From CANJBX01 sp035556735 (lineage in GTDB: Bacteria; Pseudomonadota; Alphaproteobacteria; Rhizobiales; Xanthobacteraceae): DNA of 64,000 bases. Positions 45,258 through 54,175 of the stretch are shown piece after piece. A program made the position numbers and the translations under genes. Numbering within the stretch: the stretch's first letter is position 1; every line of letters begins with the position of its first letter. The notes under the pieces were generated by a model that saw only the letters and a list, made by a program, of their open reading frames with translations, was not told the origin of the DNA and did no database searches. Location of the stretch: NCBI GenBank assembly GCA_035556735.1, contig DATMFF010000006.1, forward strand, positions 496,001 to 560,000. The letters are read 5' to 3'.

Positions 45258-47446
45258 CCGCGCTGCATCCCGCCGAGCGGGACGATCCCGCCGCCTCCGC
45301 CGAAGAACCTTTCTACATTCCGGTCACCGGGCCGACATCGCGCCCGCGCCGAGCGCTGAAGTACGGGGACATCTTCGCGGTCATCGACAGCCACGGCGAC
45401 ATCGGCGCCTCGAGCGGCGGGCACGACGGCATCTTTCACGCTGACACCCGCTATCTGTCGCGCTTCGAGCTCCTGATCAACGGCCAGCAGCCGCTCCTGC
45501 TCGGCTCGAACGTGCGCGACGACAACACCGTTCTCACCGTCGACCTGACCAACCCGGACATCTTCTTCGAGCAGCATCTCATCCTGCCGAAGGACACCGT
45601 GCACATCTCGCGCACGTTGTTCCTGTGGCGCGGGTCCGCCTATCAGCGCGTCGGCGTACGCAATCATGGGGAGCGCCGGCTCGACCTCAGCCTGTCCTTC
45701 ACGTTCGACAGCGATTTCGCCGACGTTTTCGAGGTGCGCGGCCTGCACCGTGCGCGGCGCGGCACGCAGAACGCGACGGTCGACGCCGCGACCGGGCGCG
45801 TGACGGTCGAATACGACGGGCTCGACGAGCGCAGACGGCGCAGCGTTCTGGTTTTCGACCCGCCCCCCGCCAAGCTGCATCGCAACCTCGCCTCGTACAG
45901 CCTGTCGCTCGAGCGAGGCGAGCGTTGCGCGATCTATCTCACGCTCGAATGCGAGGAGGACAGGCGCACCCGTCCGCGCAGCTTCTTCTTCGGGATGCTC
46001 AAGGCGGCGCGTGAGCTCAAGCGCGCCACGCGCCATATCGCGACCGCGGTCACCTCCAACGAGGTGTTCAACCAGGTGCTGTGCCGCTCGGCCTCCGACC
46101 TCTACATGCTGATGACCAACACGGCGCAGGGACCTTATCCCTACGCCGGAATTCCCTGGTACTCGACGACATTCGGCCGCGATGGGTTGATTACCGCAAT
46201 CCAGATGCTCTGGTGCGACCCCGGAATTGCGCGCGGCGTGCTGCGGCGGCTCGCGGCGTTCCAGGCCCGGCAGCGCGACCCCGAAAACGATGCGGAGCCG
46301 GGCAAGATCCTGCACGAGATGCGCAGCGGGGAGATGGCCGCGTTGCGCGAGGTTCCGTTCGGTCTCTACTACGGCACTGTCGACGCAACTCCGCTCTTCG
46401 TGCTGCTCGCCGGGCTCTATGTGGAACGGACCGGCGACATCGCGACCCTGCGCGAGCTGTGGCCGAACATGCAGGCCGCGCTCGCCTGGATCGACCAGTA
46501 CGGCGATCGCGACGGAGACGGGTTCGTCGAATATCACCGCGCCACGGAGGAGGGGCTGGTCAACCAGGGCTGGAAGGATTCGCAGGATGCCGTATTCGAG
46601 GCTGACGGCCGGCTCGCGGACGGCCCGATCGCGCTCGCCGAGGTGCAGGGCTATGTCTACGCCGCTAAGCTCGCCGCCGCGCACTGCGCGCGCCGGCTCG
46701 GCTGCGACGCGGAGGCGGACAGGCTCGAGGCGGCCGCATTGACGCTCGCCGAACGCTTCGACAAGGCCTTCTGGTGCGAAGACATCGGCACCTATGCACT
46801 CGCTCTCAACGGGCAGAAGCGCCCTTGCCGCGTGCGGACGTCGAACGCCGGGCAGGTCCTGTTCACCGGTATCGCGACGCCGGAGCACGCGCTATCCGTC
46901 GCACGCCAGCTGATCGAGCCGCGCTTCTTCACGGGCTGGGGTATCCGTACGGTGGCGCGCGACGAGTCGCGCTACAATCCGATGTCCTATCACAACGGAT
47001 CGGTCTGGCCGCACGACAATGCGCTGATTGCAATGGGCTTCTCGCGATACGGCTTTGCCGAGGGCGTGGACCGCATTTGCACCGGCATGATGTCCGCCGC
47101 GGGCTACATGGATTTCCGGCGGTTACCCGAGCTGTTCTGCGGATTCCGCCGCAACCGCGGCCGCGGGCCGACCCTTTATCCGGTCGCCTGCTCGCCGCAG
47201 GCCTGGGCGGCGGCAACGCCGTTCGCGCTGCTGCATGCCGCGCTCGGATTCGAGTTCGACGCCGACCGCAAGGAAATCCGGCTGCGCAATCCGCACCTGC
47301 CCTCCGACGTCGGAGATCTGACGATCAGAGATCTGCGGCTGGGCGAGGGCAGCGTCGATCTCGTGCTGCGCGGCCGCGGCAACGATGTCTCGCTGCGGGT
47401 GCTGCGCAGCGACGGCGGCGTGCGGGTCTCGGCGGTCTTCGGCTGA
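45254..47446 (+). CDS. amylo-alpha-1,6-glucosidase / glycogen-debranching-like protein
   Basis: 730 residues from the TTG at 45254; the start overlaps the glycosyltransferase stop by four bases. The N-terminal domain (about residues 30-230) is an all-beta GDE_N-like domain containing HDGIFHADTRYLSRFEL. The C-terminal (alpha/alpha)6 toroid (about 260-690) has GIPWYSTTFGRDGLITAIQ, DRDGDGFVEYHR, and YHNGSVWPHDNALIAMGF. The acidic residues in FGRDG and DGDGFVEY are likely catalytic. It should hydrolyse alpha-1,6 branches of glucan. Many Rhizobiales carry this pair of genes, often in glycogen or stress loci. Confidence 0.87.
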   Translation: MTALHPAERDDPAASAEEPFYIPVTGPTSRPRRALKYGDIFAVIDSHGDIGASSGGHDGIFHADTRYLSRFELLINGQQPLLLGSNVRDDNTVLTVDLTNPDIFFEQHLILPKDTVHISRTLFLWRGSAYQRVGVRNHGERRLDLSLSFTFDSDFADVFEVRGLHRARRGTQNATVDAATGRVTVEYDGLDERRRRSVLVFDPPPAKLHRNLASYSLSLERGERCAIYLTLECEEDRRTRPRSFFFGMLKAARELKRATRHIATAVTSNEVFNQVLCRSASDLYMLMTNTAQGPYPYAGIPWYSTTFGRDGLITAIQMLWCDPGIARGVLRRLAAFQARQRDPENDAEPGKILHEMRSGEMAALREVPFGLYYGTVDATPLFVLLAGLYVERTGDIATLRELWPNMQAALAWIDQYGDRDGDGFVEYHRATEEGLVNQGWKDSQDAVFEADGRLADGPIALAEVQGYVYAAKLAAAHCARRLGCDAEADRLEAAALTLAERFDKAFWCEDIGTYALALNGQKRPCRVRTSNAGQVLFTGIATPEHALSVARQLIEPRFFTGWGIRTVARDESRYNPMSYHNGSVWPHDNALIAMGFSRYGFAEGVDRICTGMMSAAGYMDFRRLPELFCGFRRNRGRGPTLYPVACSPQAWAAATPFALLHAALGFEFDADRKEIRLRNPHLPSDVGDLTIRDLRLGEGSVDLVLRGRGNDVSLRVLRSDGGVRVSAVFG

Positions 47447-47541
47447 GCAGCGTGCGGCCCTGTCGTCACTGTCAAACTCTGCCATACTTGCCCGCCCGCA
47501 GGGCCGCCGCCATGAGCGGCCCGCGGTCGAGGGAGGAAGCA

Positions 47542-48513
47542 ATGACGACACGCCGCAGATTTCTGCGGTTGTCCGCTGCTGCGCTCGCGACGCCTGCGCT
47601 GCCGCGGCTCGTTCGCGCTCAGGCTTGGCCGTCCAAGCCGATCCGCGTGATGATCCCGTTCAGTGCAGGCAGCACCGTCGACATCGTCGGCCGGATCGTG
47701 CTGGAGCCGCTCTCGGCGCAGCTCGGTCAGCCGATCGTGATCGAGAACCGCGGTGGGGCCGGCGGGTCGCTCGGATCGGCCATGGTCGCGAAGGCGGAGC
47801 CCGATGGATACACGCTGCTTGTCAATGCGTCCGCCCATTCGGCGGCGCCGGCGATGTATTCGAATCTTTCCTATGACGTCGCCAACGATTTCGCGGCGGT
47901 CATTCCATTCGGAAGCGTTCCGAACGTGACGGTGATTGCGCCGGGCAAGGGCATCAAGACCCTCGCGGAGCTCGTGGCCGCCGCCAGGAAAGGCTCGTTC
48001 TCCTTCGCCTCTGCCGGCGTTGGCAGCGCCACCCATATGGCGGCCGAACGCCTGCGGCTCGCCGCCGGGTTTCAAGCCGTGCACGTGCCGTTCAAGGGCG
48101 GTCCCGAGGCGCTCACCGAGGTCATGACCGGCCGCGTCGACTTCATGAGCATCGGCATCTCCTCGGGCCTTCCGTTCATCCGCGACGGCAAGCTGCTGGC
48201 GCTGGCAGTAAGCACGCCCAAGCGCAGTCCGACGCTGCCCGCCGTGCCGACCACGCTGGAAGCCGGCTTTCCCGACAGCGACTACACGTTCTGGAACGGG
48301 TTGCTGGCGCCGGCGAAGACGCCGCGGCCGATCATCGAGCGGCTCTACGCTGAAACGGAGAAGGTGCTGCGCGAGCCCGCGGTGCAACAGAAATTCGCGC
48401 CGCAAGGCATCGACCCGATGCCGATGACGCCTGCGCAGTTCGATGCCCTGATCAGGCGGGAAATCGGGATCAACGTCGCCCTGGTCAAAGCGGCGGGCAT
48501 CAAGACCAACTGA
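47542..48513 (+). CDS. TctC/Bug-type periplasmic binding protein, stand-alone member
   Basis: 323 residues. The N-terminus MTTRRRFLRLSAAALATPALP looks like a Tat signal (R-R-x-F-L-x-L). The mature part has WPSKPIRVMIPFSAGSTVDIVGRIV, IENRGGAGGSLG, KAEPDGYTLL and AGVGSATHMAAERL, a more typical Bug-family consensus than the eight members at 2.8-14 kb. It lacks the array pocket motif (HDPVFAL) and has GISSGLPFI at that place. The ATG follows GAGGGAGGAAGC. No tctAB gene lies nearby, so it must use a permease encoded elsewhere or at 0.4-2.6 kb. Confidence 0.9.
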   Translation: MTTRRRFLRLSAAALATPALPRLVRAQAWPSKPIRVMIPFSAGSTVDIVGRIVLEPLSAQLGQPIVIENRGGAGGSLGSAMVAKAEPDGYTLLVNASAHSAAPAMYSNLSYDVANDFAAVIPFGSVPNVTVIAPGKGIKTLAELVAAARKGSFSFASAGVGSATHMAAERLRLAAGFQAVHVPFKGGPEALTEVMTGRVDFMSIGISSGLPFIRDGKLLALAVSTPKRSPTLPAVPTTLEAGFPDSDYTFWNGLLAPAKTPRPIIERLYAETEKVLREPAVQQKFAPQGIDPMPMTPAQFDALIRREIGINVALVKAAGIKTN

Positions 48514-48773
48514 GGAGCTTGGATGCGAAGCCGCCACGCGTTGCGGAGCCGGCCTGCGGGCCGACGGGTCATCTTGTCCACAGCTCCCGGTCCCGCCAGC
48601 CGAGGACCGCGATATCGGGGCGGCCGCCGGCCCAAAGCGGCTTATTGTCCCGTTGCCCTCGGCTTGGGTGGGCGGCGTGGGCCGTGCTATGGAGAATCGC
48701 AATCCGGTGCCGATCAGCCAACCGGGAATAGGGCGCAGTGTGATTGCTGCGGGTTCGAAAGGGGTTGGGGACA

Positions 48774-49487
48774 GTGATCGTCGTCGTGGGATTGGCGTTC
48801 GAGGCCCGTATCGCAGCGGGCCTTGGCAGTCAGGTGATTTGCGCCGGATTGGGCCGCGATCTTGCCGGCGCCATCGCGCGGGCTGTGACGCCGACGTCGC
48901 GCGGCTTCATCAGTTTCGGAGTGTGCGGTGGGCTGGCGCCCGGGCTCAGGCCCGGATCCTGTGTGATCGCGTCGGCGGTGCGCTCGCAGAACGGGCGCTT
49001 TGCCACCGATGCGCACTGGTCGCAGCGCCTCTTGGAAGCATTGCCGGATGCCGTCCACGGCGAGCTCGTCGGGGTGCCTGGTCCGCTGGCCGAGCCTCAA
49101 TCGAAGCAGGCGCTGCACGCGCAGACCGGCGCGCTGGCGGCGGACATGGAGTCCCACGTGGTTGCGGAGGCCGCTGCAGCCCACGGCTTGCCGCTGGCGG
49201 TGATCCGCGTCGTCACAGACCCGGCGGCCCGGCCGCTTCCGCGGGCCGCACTCGCGGCGATGCGCCCCGACGGAACAGTGGACGTCCGCGCGATGATGCG
49301 CGTGCTGGCGCGCACGCCGCGCGACCTCGGCCTGTTGTGGCGCACCGCGCTCGATGCGCGCGCCGCGCATGCCACGCTGCGGCGCAGCCGCCGGGTGCTG
49401 GGCGCGAGCATTGGCGCTCCCGAAGTCCGTGATCTGCAGCCGGCGTTTGGACCGTTCGCCAGCGGGGCGATGCAGCCTGCTGAATAG
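48774..49487 (+). CDS. hpnG: hopanoid-associated phosphorylase/nucleosidase HpnG
   Basis: 237 residues from a GTG at 48774. The purine nucleosidase/phosphorylase fold shows VGLAFEARIAAGLG near the N-terminus, ISFGVCGGLAPGLRPG near 45-60 and the substrate-binding DMESHVVAEAAA near 124-135. HpnG removes adenine from adenosylhopane to give the ribosylhopane or phosphoribohopane intermediate of bacteriohopanepolyol synthesis. The adjacent hpnO gene supports this reading over MTA/SAH nucleosidase. A longer frame with a TTG upstream is less likely. Confidence 0.82.
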   Translation: MIVVVGLAFEARIAAGLGSQVICAGLGRDLAGAIARAVTPTSRGFISFGVCGGLAPGLRPGSCVIASAVRSQNGRFATDAHWSQRLLEALPDAVHGELVGVPGPLAEPQSKQALHAQTGALAADMESHVVAEAAAAHGLPLAVIRVVTDPAARPLPRAALAAMRPDGTVDVRAMMRVLARTPRDLGLLWRTALDARAAHATLRRSRRVLGASIGAPEVRDLQPAFGPFASGAMQPAE

Positions 49488-49502
49488 CGCGCGCGGATTC
49501 GC

Positions 49503-49508
49503 TATAAT
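49503..49508 (+). promoter_or_regulatory. candidate -10 box before hpnO
   Basis: A perfect TATAAT lies 18 bases before the hpnO ATG, just after hpnG. No good -35 is seen at the standard distance. If used, the leader would be about 10 bases long. Confidence 0.35.
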
Positions 49509-49526
49509 CCTGCGCATGAGTGTCGC

Positions 49527-50915
49527 ATGAGCCACGACTACGCCGCCCTGTTCGCCGAGCGCGAGCACGAACGTTTCGCCTTGCACGAGCGCCATCTCAA
49601 CGAGCAGATGGTGCGTGTGCTCAGGGCCATCGGCTACGACGTGGGCTTCACGCGGGGCAGCGGCCAATACCTCTACGACCGCACGGGCGATCGCTACCTC
49701 GATCTGCTCAGTGGCTTCGGCGTATTCGCGGTTGGGCGCAACCATCCGGTGCTGCGCGAAGCGCTCGTGAGTGTGCTCGACGCCGAACTGCCCAATCTCG
49801 TGCAAATGGACGTGTCGACGCTGGCCGGCGTTCTGGCCGAACGGCTGCTGGCGCGCGTGCCCTACCTCGACAAGGTGTTCTTCGCGAATTCCGGCGCGGA
49901 GGCGGTCGAGGCTGCAATGAAGTTCGCGCGTTCGTCCACCGGGCGGCCGGGCCTCGTGTACTGCGATCACGCCTTTCACGGCCTGAGCTACGGTGCGCTC
50001 TCGCTCAACGGCGACGACATCTTCCGTCAGGGCTTCGAGCCGCTGTTGCCGGACTGCATCCGCGTTCCGTTCAACGATCTTGCCGCGCTCGAGCGCGCGC
50101 TCGCCTCGCGCGCCGTCGCGGCCTTCATCGTCGAGCCGGTGCAGGGCAAGGGCGTCAACGTCCCTGGGGACGATTATCTCACGCGCGCCGCCGAGCTCTG
50201 CCGCCGCCACGGCACGCTGTTCGTTGCCGACGAGATCCAGTCGGGCCTTGGCCGCACCGGAAAGTTCCTCGCGGTCGAGCACTGGAATGTCGAGCCCGAC
50301 ATGGTGCTGCTCTCGAAGTCGCTGTCGGGCGGACACGTGCCGGTCGGAGCCGTGCTCGCGCGCCGGCACATCTTCGAGAAAGTGTTCAACCGCATGGACC
50401 GCGCGGTCGTGCATGGTTCAACCTTCGCCAAGAACGATCTCGCGATGGCCGCGGGCATCGCGACGCTCGATGTCCTCGATTCGGAGCGCCTGATCGACAA
50501 CGCCGCGCAGATGGGCGACCGGCTGCTGCGCGGTTTTACGCAGATGATGTCGCGCTACGAGATGATGGCGCAGGTCCGCGGCAAGGGGCTGATGATCGGC
50601 GTCGAGTTCGGGCCGCCGAAGTCATTCAAGCTGAAAGCGTCGTGGCACGCGGTCGAGACGGCGAACAAGGGATTGTTCTGCCAGCTCGTGACGATCCCGC
50701 TGTTCAAGGAGCACAAGATCCTGTGCCAGGTGGCCGGCCATGCCAGCCACACGATCAAGCTGCTGCCGCCGCTTGTGATCACCGCCGAGGATTGCGACTG
50801 GATCCTGCGCGCTTTCGAGGCGGCGATCGCCGACGCGCACCGCGGCCCCGGGGCAGTGCTGTCGCTTGGGAAGACCCTCGTCGACCACGCCATCAAGGCC
50901 CGCCGGGCGGGCTGA
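49527..50915 (+). CDS. hpnO: hopanoid biosynthesis aminotransferase HpnO (class III)
   Basis: 462 residues. The PLP lysine is K264 in LLSKSLSGGHVPVG, the pyridine Asp is D235 in VADEIQSGLGRTGK, and FFANSGAEAVEAAMK lies near 118-132. HpnO aminates the ribosylhopane-derived aldehyde to form aminobacteriohopanetriol in Rhizobiales such as Rhodopseudomonas. Its length and the order hpnG-hpnO agree with this. Without the neighbour it could be read as an ornithine-type aminotransferase. The upstream hpnG supplies its substrate. Squalene cyclase and HpnH are not in the window and must lie elsewhere. Confidence 0.85.
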   Translation: MSHDYAALFAEREHERFALHERHLNEQMVRVLRAIGYDVGFTRGSGQYLYDRTGDRYLDLLSGFGVFAVGRNHPVLREALVSVLDAELPNLVQMDVSTLAGVLAERLLARVPYLDKVFFANSGAEAVEAAMKFARSSTGRPGLVYCDHAFHGLSYGALSLNGDDIFRQGFEPLLPDCIRVPFNDLAALERALASRAVAAFIVEPVQGKGVNVPGDDYLTRAAELCRRHGTLFVADEIQSGLGRTGKFLAVEHWNVEPDMVLLSKSLSGGHVPVGAVLARRHIFEKVFNRMDRAVVHGSTFAKNDLAMAAGIATLDVLDSERLIDNAAQMGDRLLRGFTQMMSRYEMMAQVRGKGLMIGVEFGPPKSFKLKASWHAVETANKGLFCQLVTIPLFKEHKILCQVAGHASHTIKLLPPLVITAEDCDWILRAFEAAIADAHRGPGAVLSLGKTLVDHAIKARRAG

Positions 50916-51113
50916 TCCGGAAATTTCCAATTGATTTTCCAGCGGAATCCGTTCCGCCCGCGACAATCTGTCGTCACCTGCCTACCTGTGACCCCGGTCA
51001 CAGCCGCCGCCGGCCCGATCGCTAAAGTGTCCGCAATTGATCACATCCGCTCTCCCCGGCGCTCGAGCCCGCCGGGTTCGACCGAGGGAGGCGGCCAACA
51101 GGTGGAGGACACC

Positions 51114-51392
51114 ATGAAACGGACTTTTGCGGCTCTCGCCACGGCGGCTGTTCTGGCACTCGGCACGACGGCGGCCACGGTCAAGCCGGCCGAAGCGCAC
51201 TGCGGCTGGGGTTGCGGCGTCGCCATCGGCGTCGGCACCGCCGCCCTGATCGGAGCGGCCGCCGCGAATTCGGCTCCGGCGCCGGTGTACTACGGCGGTG
51301 GCCCTTACGCGTACCGGGACTGCTACTGGCAGCGCGAGCGCTTCTTCGACGGATGGCACTGGCGCACCCGCAAAGTCCGCGTCTGCTATTAA
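51114..51392 (+). CDS. small secreted Gly/Pro/Tyr-rich protein, paralogue C
   Basis: 92 residues: a signal peptide ending VKPAEA, then HCGWGCGVAIGVGTAALIGAA, a Gly/Pro/Tyr stretch (VYYGGGPYAYR) and the tail DCYWQRERFFDGWHWR...RKVRVCY. It matches paralogues A and B at 26.9-27.7 kb in layout and in the RER/W/VCY tail. A strong ribosome site GGTGGAGG precedes the ATG. The preceding 198 bases contain no gene. Function unknown; a cell-surface role is inferred. Confidence 0.8.
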   Translation: MKRTFAALATAAVLALGTTAATVKPAEAHCGWGCGVAIGVGTAALIGAAAANSAPAPVYYGGGPYAYRDCYWQRERFFDGWHWRTRKVRVCY

Positions 51393-51758
51393 GATCAACT
51401 CCCACCACGCGCGCTGCGCGCGTCTGATCAGGCGAATGGCGTCCCGCTTCCGGCGGGACGCCTGCGTTTCGGGCGGCCTATGCACGTGGCAACGACGTTA
51501 GCGTCTGCCTGGGCTCCGCTTGACGCTGGTCCGGATGATCCGCGCGCAAGCTTCGTCTTTTGCGCCCCAGTATCGGTCTCACCGGCGTACTCGATCTCGG
51601 CGACATGGCCAGCCGTCGTTCGAACCTGCACGCGGCGATATGCGCCGCTGGCTGGGTGGGATGCCGGCCCACGACGCGAACGCGCTTGCCACAGAGATGC
51701 CAGGCGTCGTCATGCCGCCGGGGGGGGGGCGAGGAGGTGCCTGCGGACGCTACATGAT
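51393..51758. other. intergenic stretch with a hairpin and a G-run
   Basis: 366 bases between a small secreted protein gene and the OYE gene on the other strand (convergent). It holds a 10-bp hairpin, GGCGTCCCGC / GCGGGACGCC at 51438-51462, possibly a weak terminator without a long T-run. It also holds a run of ten G residues at 51720-51729. Open frames crossing it (including a 67-codon one on the - strand that would overlap the hairpin) are not convincing genes. Confidence 0.45.
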
Positions 51759-52874
51759 TTATGCAGCCGGTTTCTGGCGATCGGGAAACACCTGCGGCCG
51801 CAGGGAGGGGTGGCATGCCATCATCTTCGGCGCATATGCAGTCTCTGCGCCGAGCTCTTCCGCGGCATGCCACGCCCAGCGCGGGTCATACATGATGCCG
51901 CGACCGAGCACGACGAAGTCGGCCTTGCCGGAAGCGATGATGTCCTCGGCCTGGTGCGCATCGGTGATCAGTCCGACCGACATCGTCCTGATGCCGGTCT
52001 CCTTGCGTACCTTCTCGCCAAACGGAACCTGATAGCCGGGCGAAAGCGGAATCTTCTGGCGCAGGTCGAGTCCGCCCGTCGACACGTCGACGAAATCGCA
52101 CCCGCGCGTCTTGAGCTCGCGCGCCAGCACCACTGTCTCCTCCGGCGTCCAGCCGCCCTCGATCCAGTCGGTCGCGGACAGGCGCATGCCGATCGGTTTG
52201 TCCTGCGGCCAGGCGTCGCGCACGGCCGTGTAGACCTCGAGCGCGAAGCGCATGCGATTGGCGAGGCTCCCGCCATAATCATCGGTGCGCCGGTTGGTCA
52301 GCGGCGAGAGGAATTGATGCAGCAGGTAGCCGTGCGCGCCGTGCAACTCGATGAGCTCGTAACCGATGCGGTCGAGGCGGCGCGCCGCTGCGGCGAAGTC
52401 GGCGATCGTCTGCTCGATGTCGGCGCGCGTCATCGCATGCGGCGGCGGGCCATCGTCATTGAACGGGATGGCCGAGGGCGCATGGGTCGTCCACGCACCT
52501 TCCTCGGGCTTGAGCGGCTTGCCGCCGGCCGCCGGCACGTGCATCGAGCCCTTGCGGCCGGCGTGCGCAAGCTGCACCCCCAGCTTGGCAACGCCGTAGG
52601 CGCGGCAGAAGTCGTGTACGCGCTTGAGAGCCGCCTCGTTGGCGTCGGAATATATGCCGGCGCACCTCTGCGTAATGCGGCCGACAGGATTGACGTTGGT
52701 CATCTCGGTCATGACCAGGCCGGCGGCGCCGAGCGAGAAGCTGCCGAGATGCATCAGATGCCAGTCGGTGGCGCTGCCGTTGTCCGATTCGTACTGGCAC
52801 ATGGGCGAGACGACGATGCGGTTGGGAAGCGTCAGCCCGCGCATTGTGATCGGGGAAAAGAGCGCACTGCTCAT
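51759..52874 (-). CDS. Old Yellow Enzyme family ene-reductase, YqjM-like
   Basis: 371 residues, an FMN TIM-barrel NADH:flavin oxidoreductase. The class III (YqjM) hallmark Cys26 lies in VVSPMCQYES. HAGRKGS is near 104-110, the substrate-binding His pair is H178 and H181 in ELHGAHGYLLHQF, and the FMN phosphate region VLGRGIMYDP is near 333. It reduces activated C=C bonds of enones and nitro compounds, for detoxification or biodegradation. The ATG at 52874 has a weak ribosome site (GGACCTG). It is read leftward, 137 bases after the MetE-like gene in the same direction. Confidence 0.9.
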   Translation of the reverse strand: MSSALFSPITMRGLTLPNRIVVSPMCQYESDNGSATDWHLMHLGSFSLGAAGLVMTEMTNVNPVGRITQRCAGIYSDANEAALKRVHDFCRAYGVAKLGVQLAHAGRKGSMHVPAAGGKPLKPEEGAWTTHAPSAIPFNDDGPPPHAMTRADIEQTIADFAAAARRLDRIGYELIELHGAHGYLLHQFLSPLTNRRTDDYGGSLANRMRFALEVYTAVRDAWPQDKPIGMRLSATDWIEGGWTPEETVVLARELKTRGCDFVDVSTGGLDLRQKIPLSPGYQVPFGEKVRKETGIRTMSVGLITDAHQAEDIIASGKADFVVLGRGIMYDPRWAWHAAEELGAETAYAPKMMACHPSLRPQVFPDRQKPAA

Positions 52875-53011
52875 GCATCAGGTCCTTGGATGTTGCGGAG
52901 GTTGCGTTCGTGCGGCACCGCCAGCCTGTCAGATATGGCCGACCGCCAGCCGCGGTTTAGGACAGATTGCACGGACTGGTTCGATCTTGCGGCGAGGCCC
53001 GGTACGGCGCG

Positions 53012-54175
53012 TCATGCGCCCCAGACTTCGCGCGCGATCTCCACGACCAGCGCGAGCTTGCGGCGCTGATCATCCGGCGTCACGGCATTCCCAGCAAGCG
53101 TGCTCGCGAATCCGCATTGTGGACTGAGCGCCAGCCGATCGAGTGGAACGTGGCGCGCTGCCTCGTCGAGGCGGCGCTTGAGGGCATCTTTGCTTTCGAG
53201 CTGCGGCTTCTTGGTGGTGACGAGGCCGAGCACGGCGACCTTGTTCTTGCCGAGAAACCGCAGCGGCTCGAAACCGCCGGCGCGCGGGGAGTCGTATTCC
53301 AGGAAGAAGGCATCGACATCCATGTCGCTGAAGACGCGTTCCGCGATCGGATCGTAGCCGCCTTCTGCGACCCACGAGCTCGCATGATTGCCGCGGCACA
53401 TGTGCACGCCGACGACGAGGTCCGCCGGCTTGTCGCGCAGGGCATCGTTCATCATCCGCACGTAGAGCGCAGGCAGCGTATCGGGATCTTCGCCCATCCT
53501 GCGTACGTTGTCGCGCAGGCCGGGGTCGCACAGGAACGGCAGGTTGGTGTCGTCGATCTGCAGGTAGCGGCAGCCTGCGGCGTAGAGGTCGGCGATCTCC
53601 TCACGATAGACCTGCGCGAGATCCTCGAAGAACGCCTCGACGTCCGGATACACCGCGGCGTCGATGGCGGCGCGGCCGCCGCGAAAATGGATGCACATCG
53701 GAGAGGGGATCGCTTGCTTCGGCATGAGGCCGTTGCGACCGGCGACCGGCTTGAGCGAGCGAAAATCGTCGAGCGCCAGCGGGCGGCTGCGGCGCAGCTT
53801 GGCGTGCACCTCGAAGCGCGGCGGGGCGAACTCGACGTCTCCTTGCTCGTTGCGGAATTTCGTGGGCAGCCCGCCGTGCACCTCCACACCCTCGATCCGC
53901 TCGAGGAAGTCGAGGAACCAGTGACGCCGATGGAACTCGCCGTCCGTGCAGACGTACAACCCGACGTCGCGCTGCATCGCCACCGCCTGCGCCACGCATT
54001 GCTCCTCGACCGCCCGTAGTTCCTCGGCCGAGATGTCGCCGCGCTCGCGCCGGCGACGAGCTTCGTGAATCGCCGGCGGACGCAGCAGGCTGCCGACCAC
54101 GTCAGCCTTGAACGGCGGTCTCGATGCAGACTCCGTGCCCTTCAACGGCGCGGTCGAAGACTTTGAATTCATCAT
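53012..54175 (-). CDS. cobalamin-independent methionine synthase (MetE) C-terminal-domain family protein
   Basis: 387 residues, a single MetE-like TIM barrel without the N-terminal half of full MetE. It opens with the typical VVGSLLRPPAIHEAR near residues 26-40, then QIDDTNLPFL, and the metal-site motifs VGVHMCRGNH near 258-267 (His and Cys) and LSPQCGFAS near 345-353 (Cys). Such short proteins methylate or demethylate sulfur compounds; some make methionine from homocysteine with methylcobalamin or other donors. Its ATG overlaps the TGA of the TrmO gene (ATGA) and so is coupled to it. The divergent ArsR-methyltransferase regulator fits a role in the SAM/methionine cycle. Confidence 0.85.
   Translation of the reverse strand: MMNSKSSTAPLKGTESASRPPFKADVVGSLLRPPAIHEARRRRERGDISAEELRAVEEQCVAQAVAMQRDVGLYVCTDGEFHRRHWFLDFLERIEGVEVHGGLPTKFRNEQGDVEFAPPRFEVHAKLRRSRPLALDDFRSLKPVAGRNGLMPKQAIPSPMCIHFRGGRAAIDAAVYPDVEAFFEDLAQVYREEIADLYAAGCRYLQIDDTNLPFLCDPGLRDNVRRMGEDPDTLPALYVRMMNDALRDKPADLVVGVHMCRGNHASSWVAEGGYDPIAERVFSDMDVDAFFLEYDSPRAGGFEPLRFLGKNKVAVLGLVTTKKPQLESKDALKRRLDEAARHVPLDRLALSPQCGFASTLAGNAVTPDDQRRKLALVVEIAREVWGA

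Noticed and set aside
45152..46888. 578-codon leftward open frame across the debranching-like gene
   Set aside because: Antisense to a gene with clear domain motifs; it does not look like a protein.
51428..51631. 67-codon leftward open frame in the gap before the OYE gene
   Set aside because: It runs into the hairpin at 51438-51462, has no good ribosome site, and its composition is ambiguous; kept as unsupported.
51480..53069. 529-codon rightward open frame across the OYE gene
   Set aside because: Antisense to the OYE gene with its Cys26 and His pair; the frame is Arg/Ala-rich.
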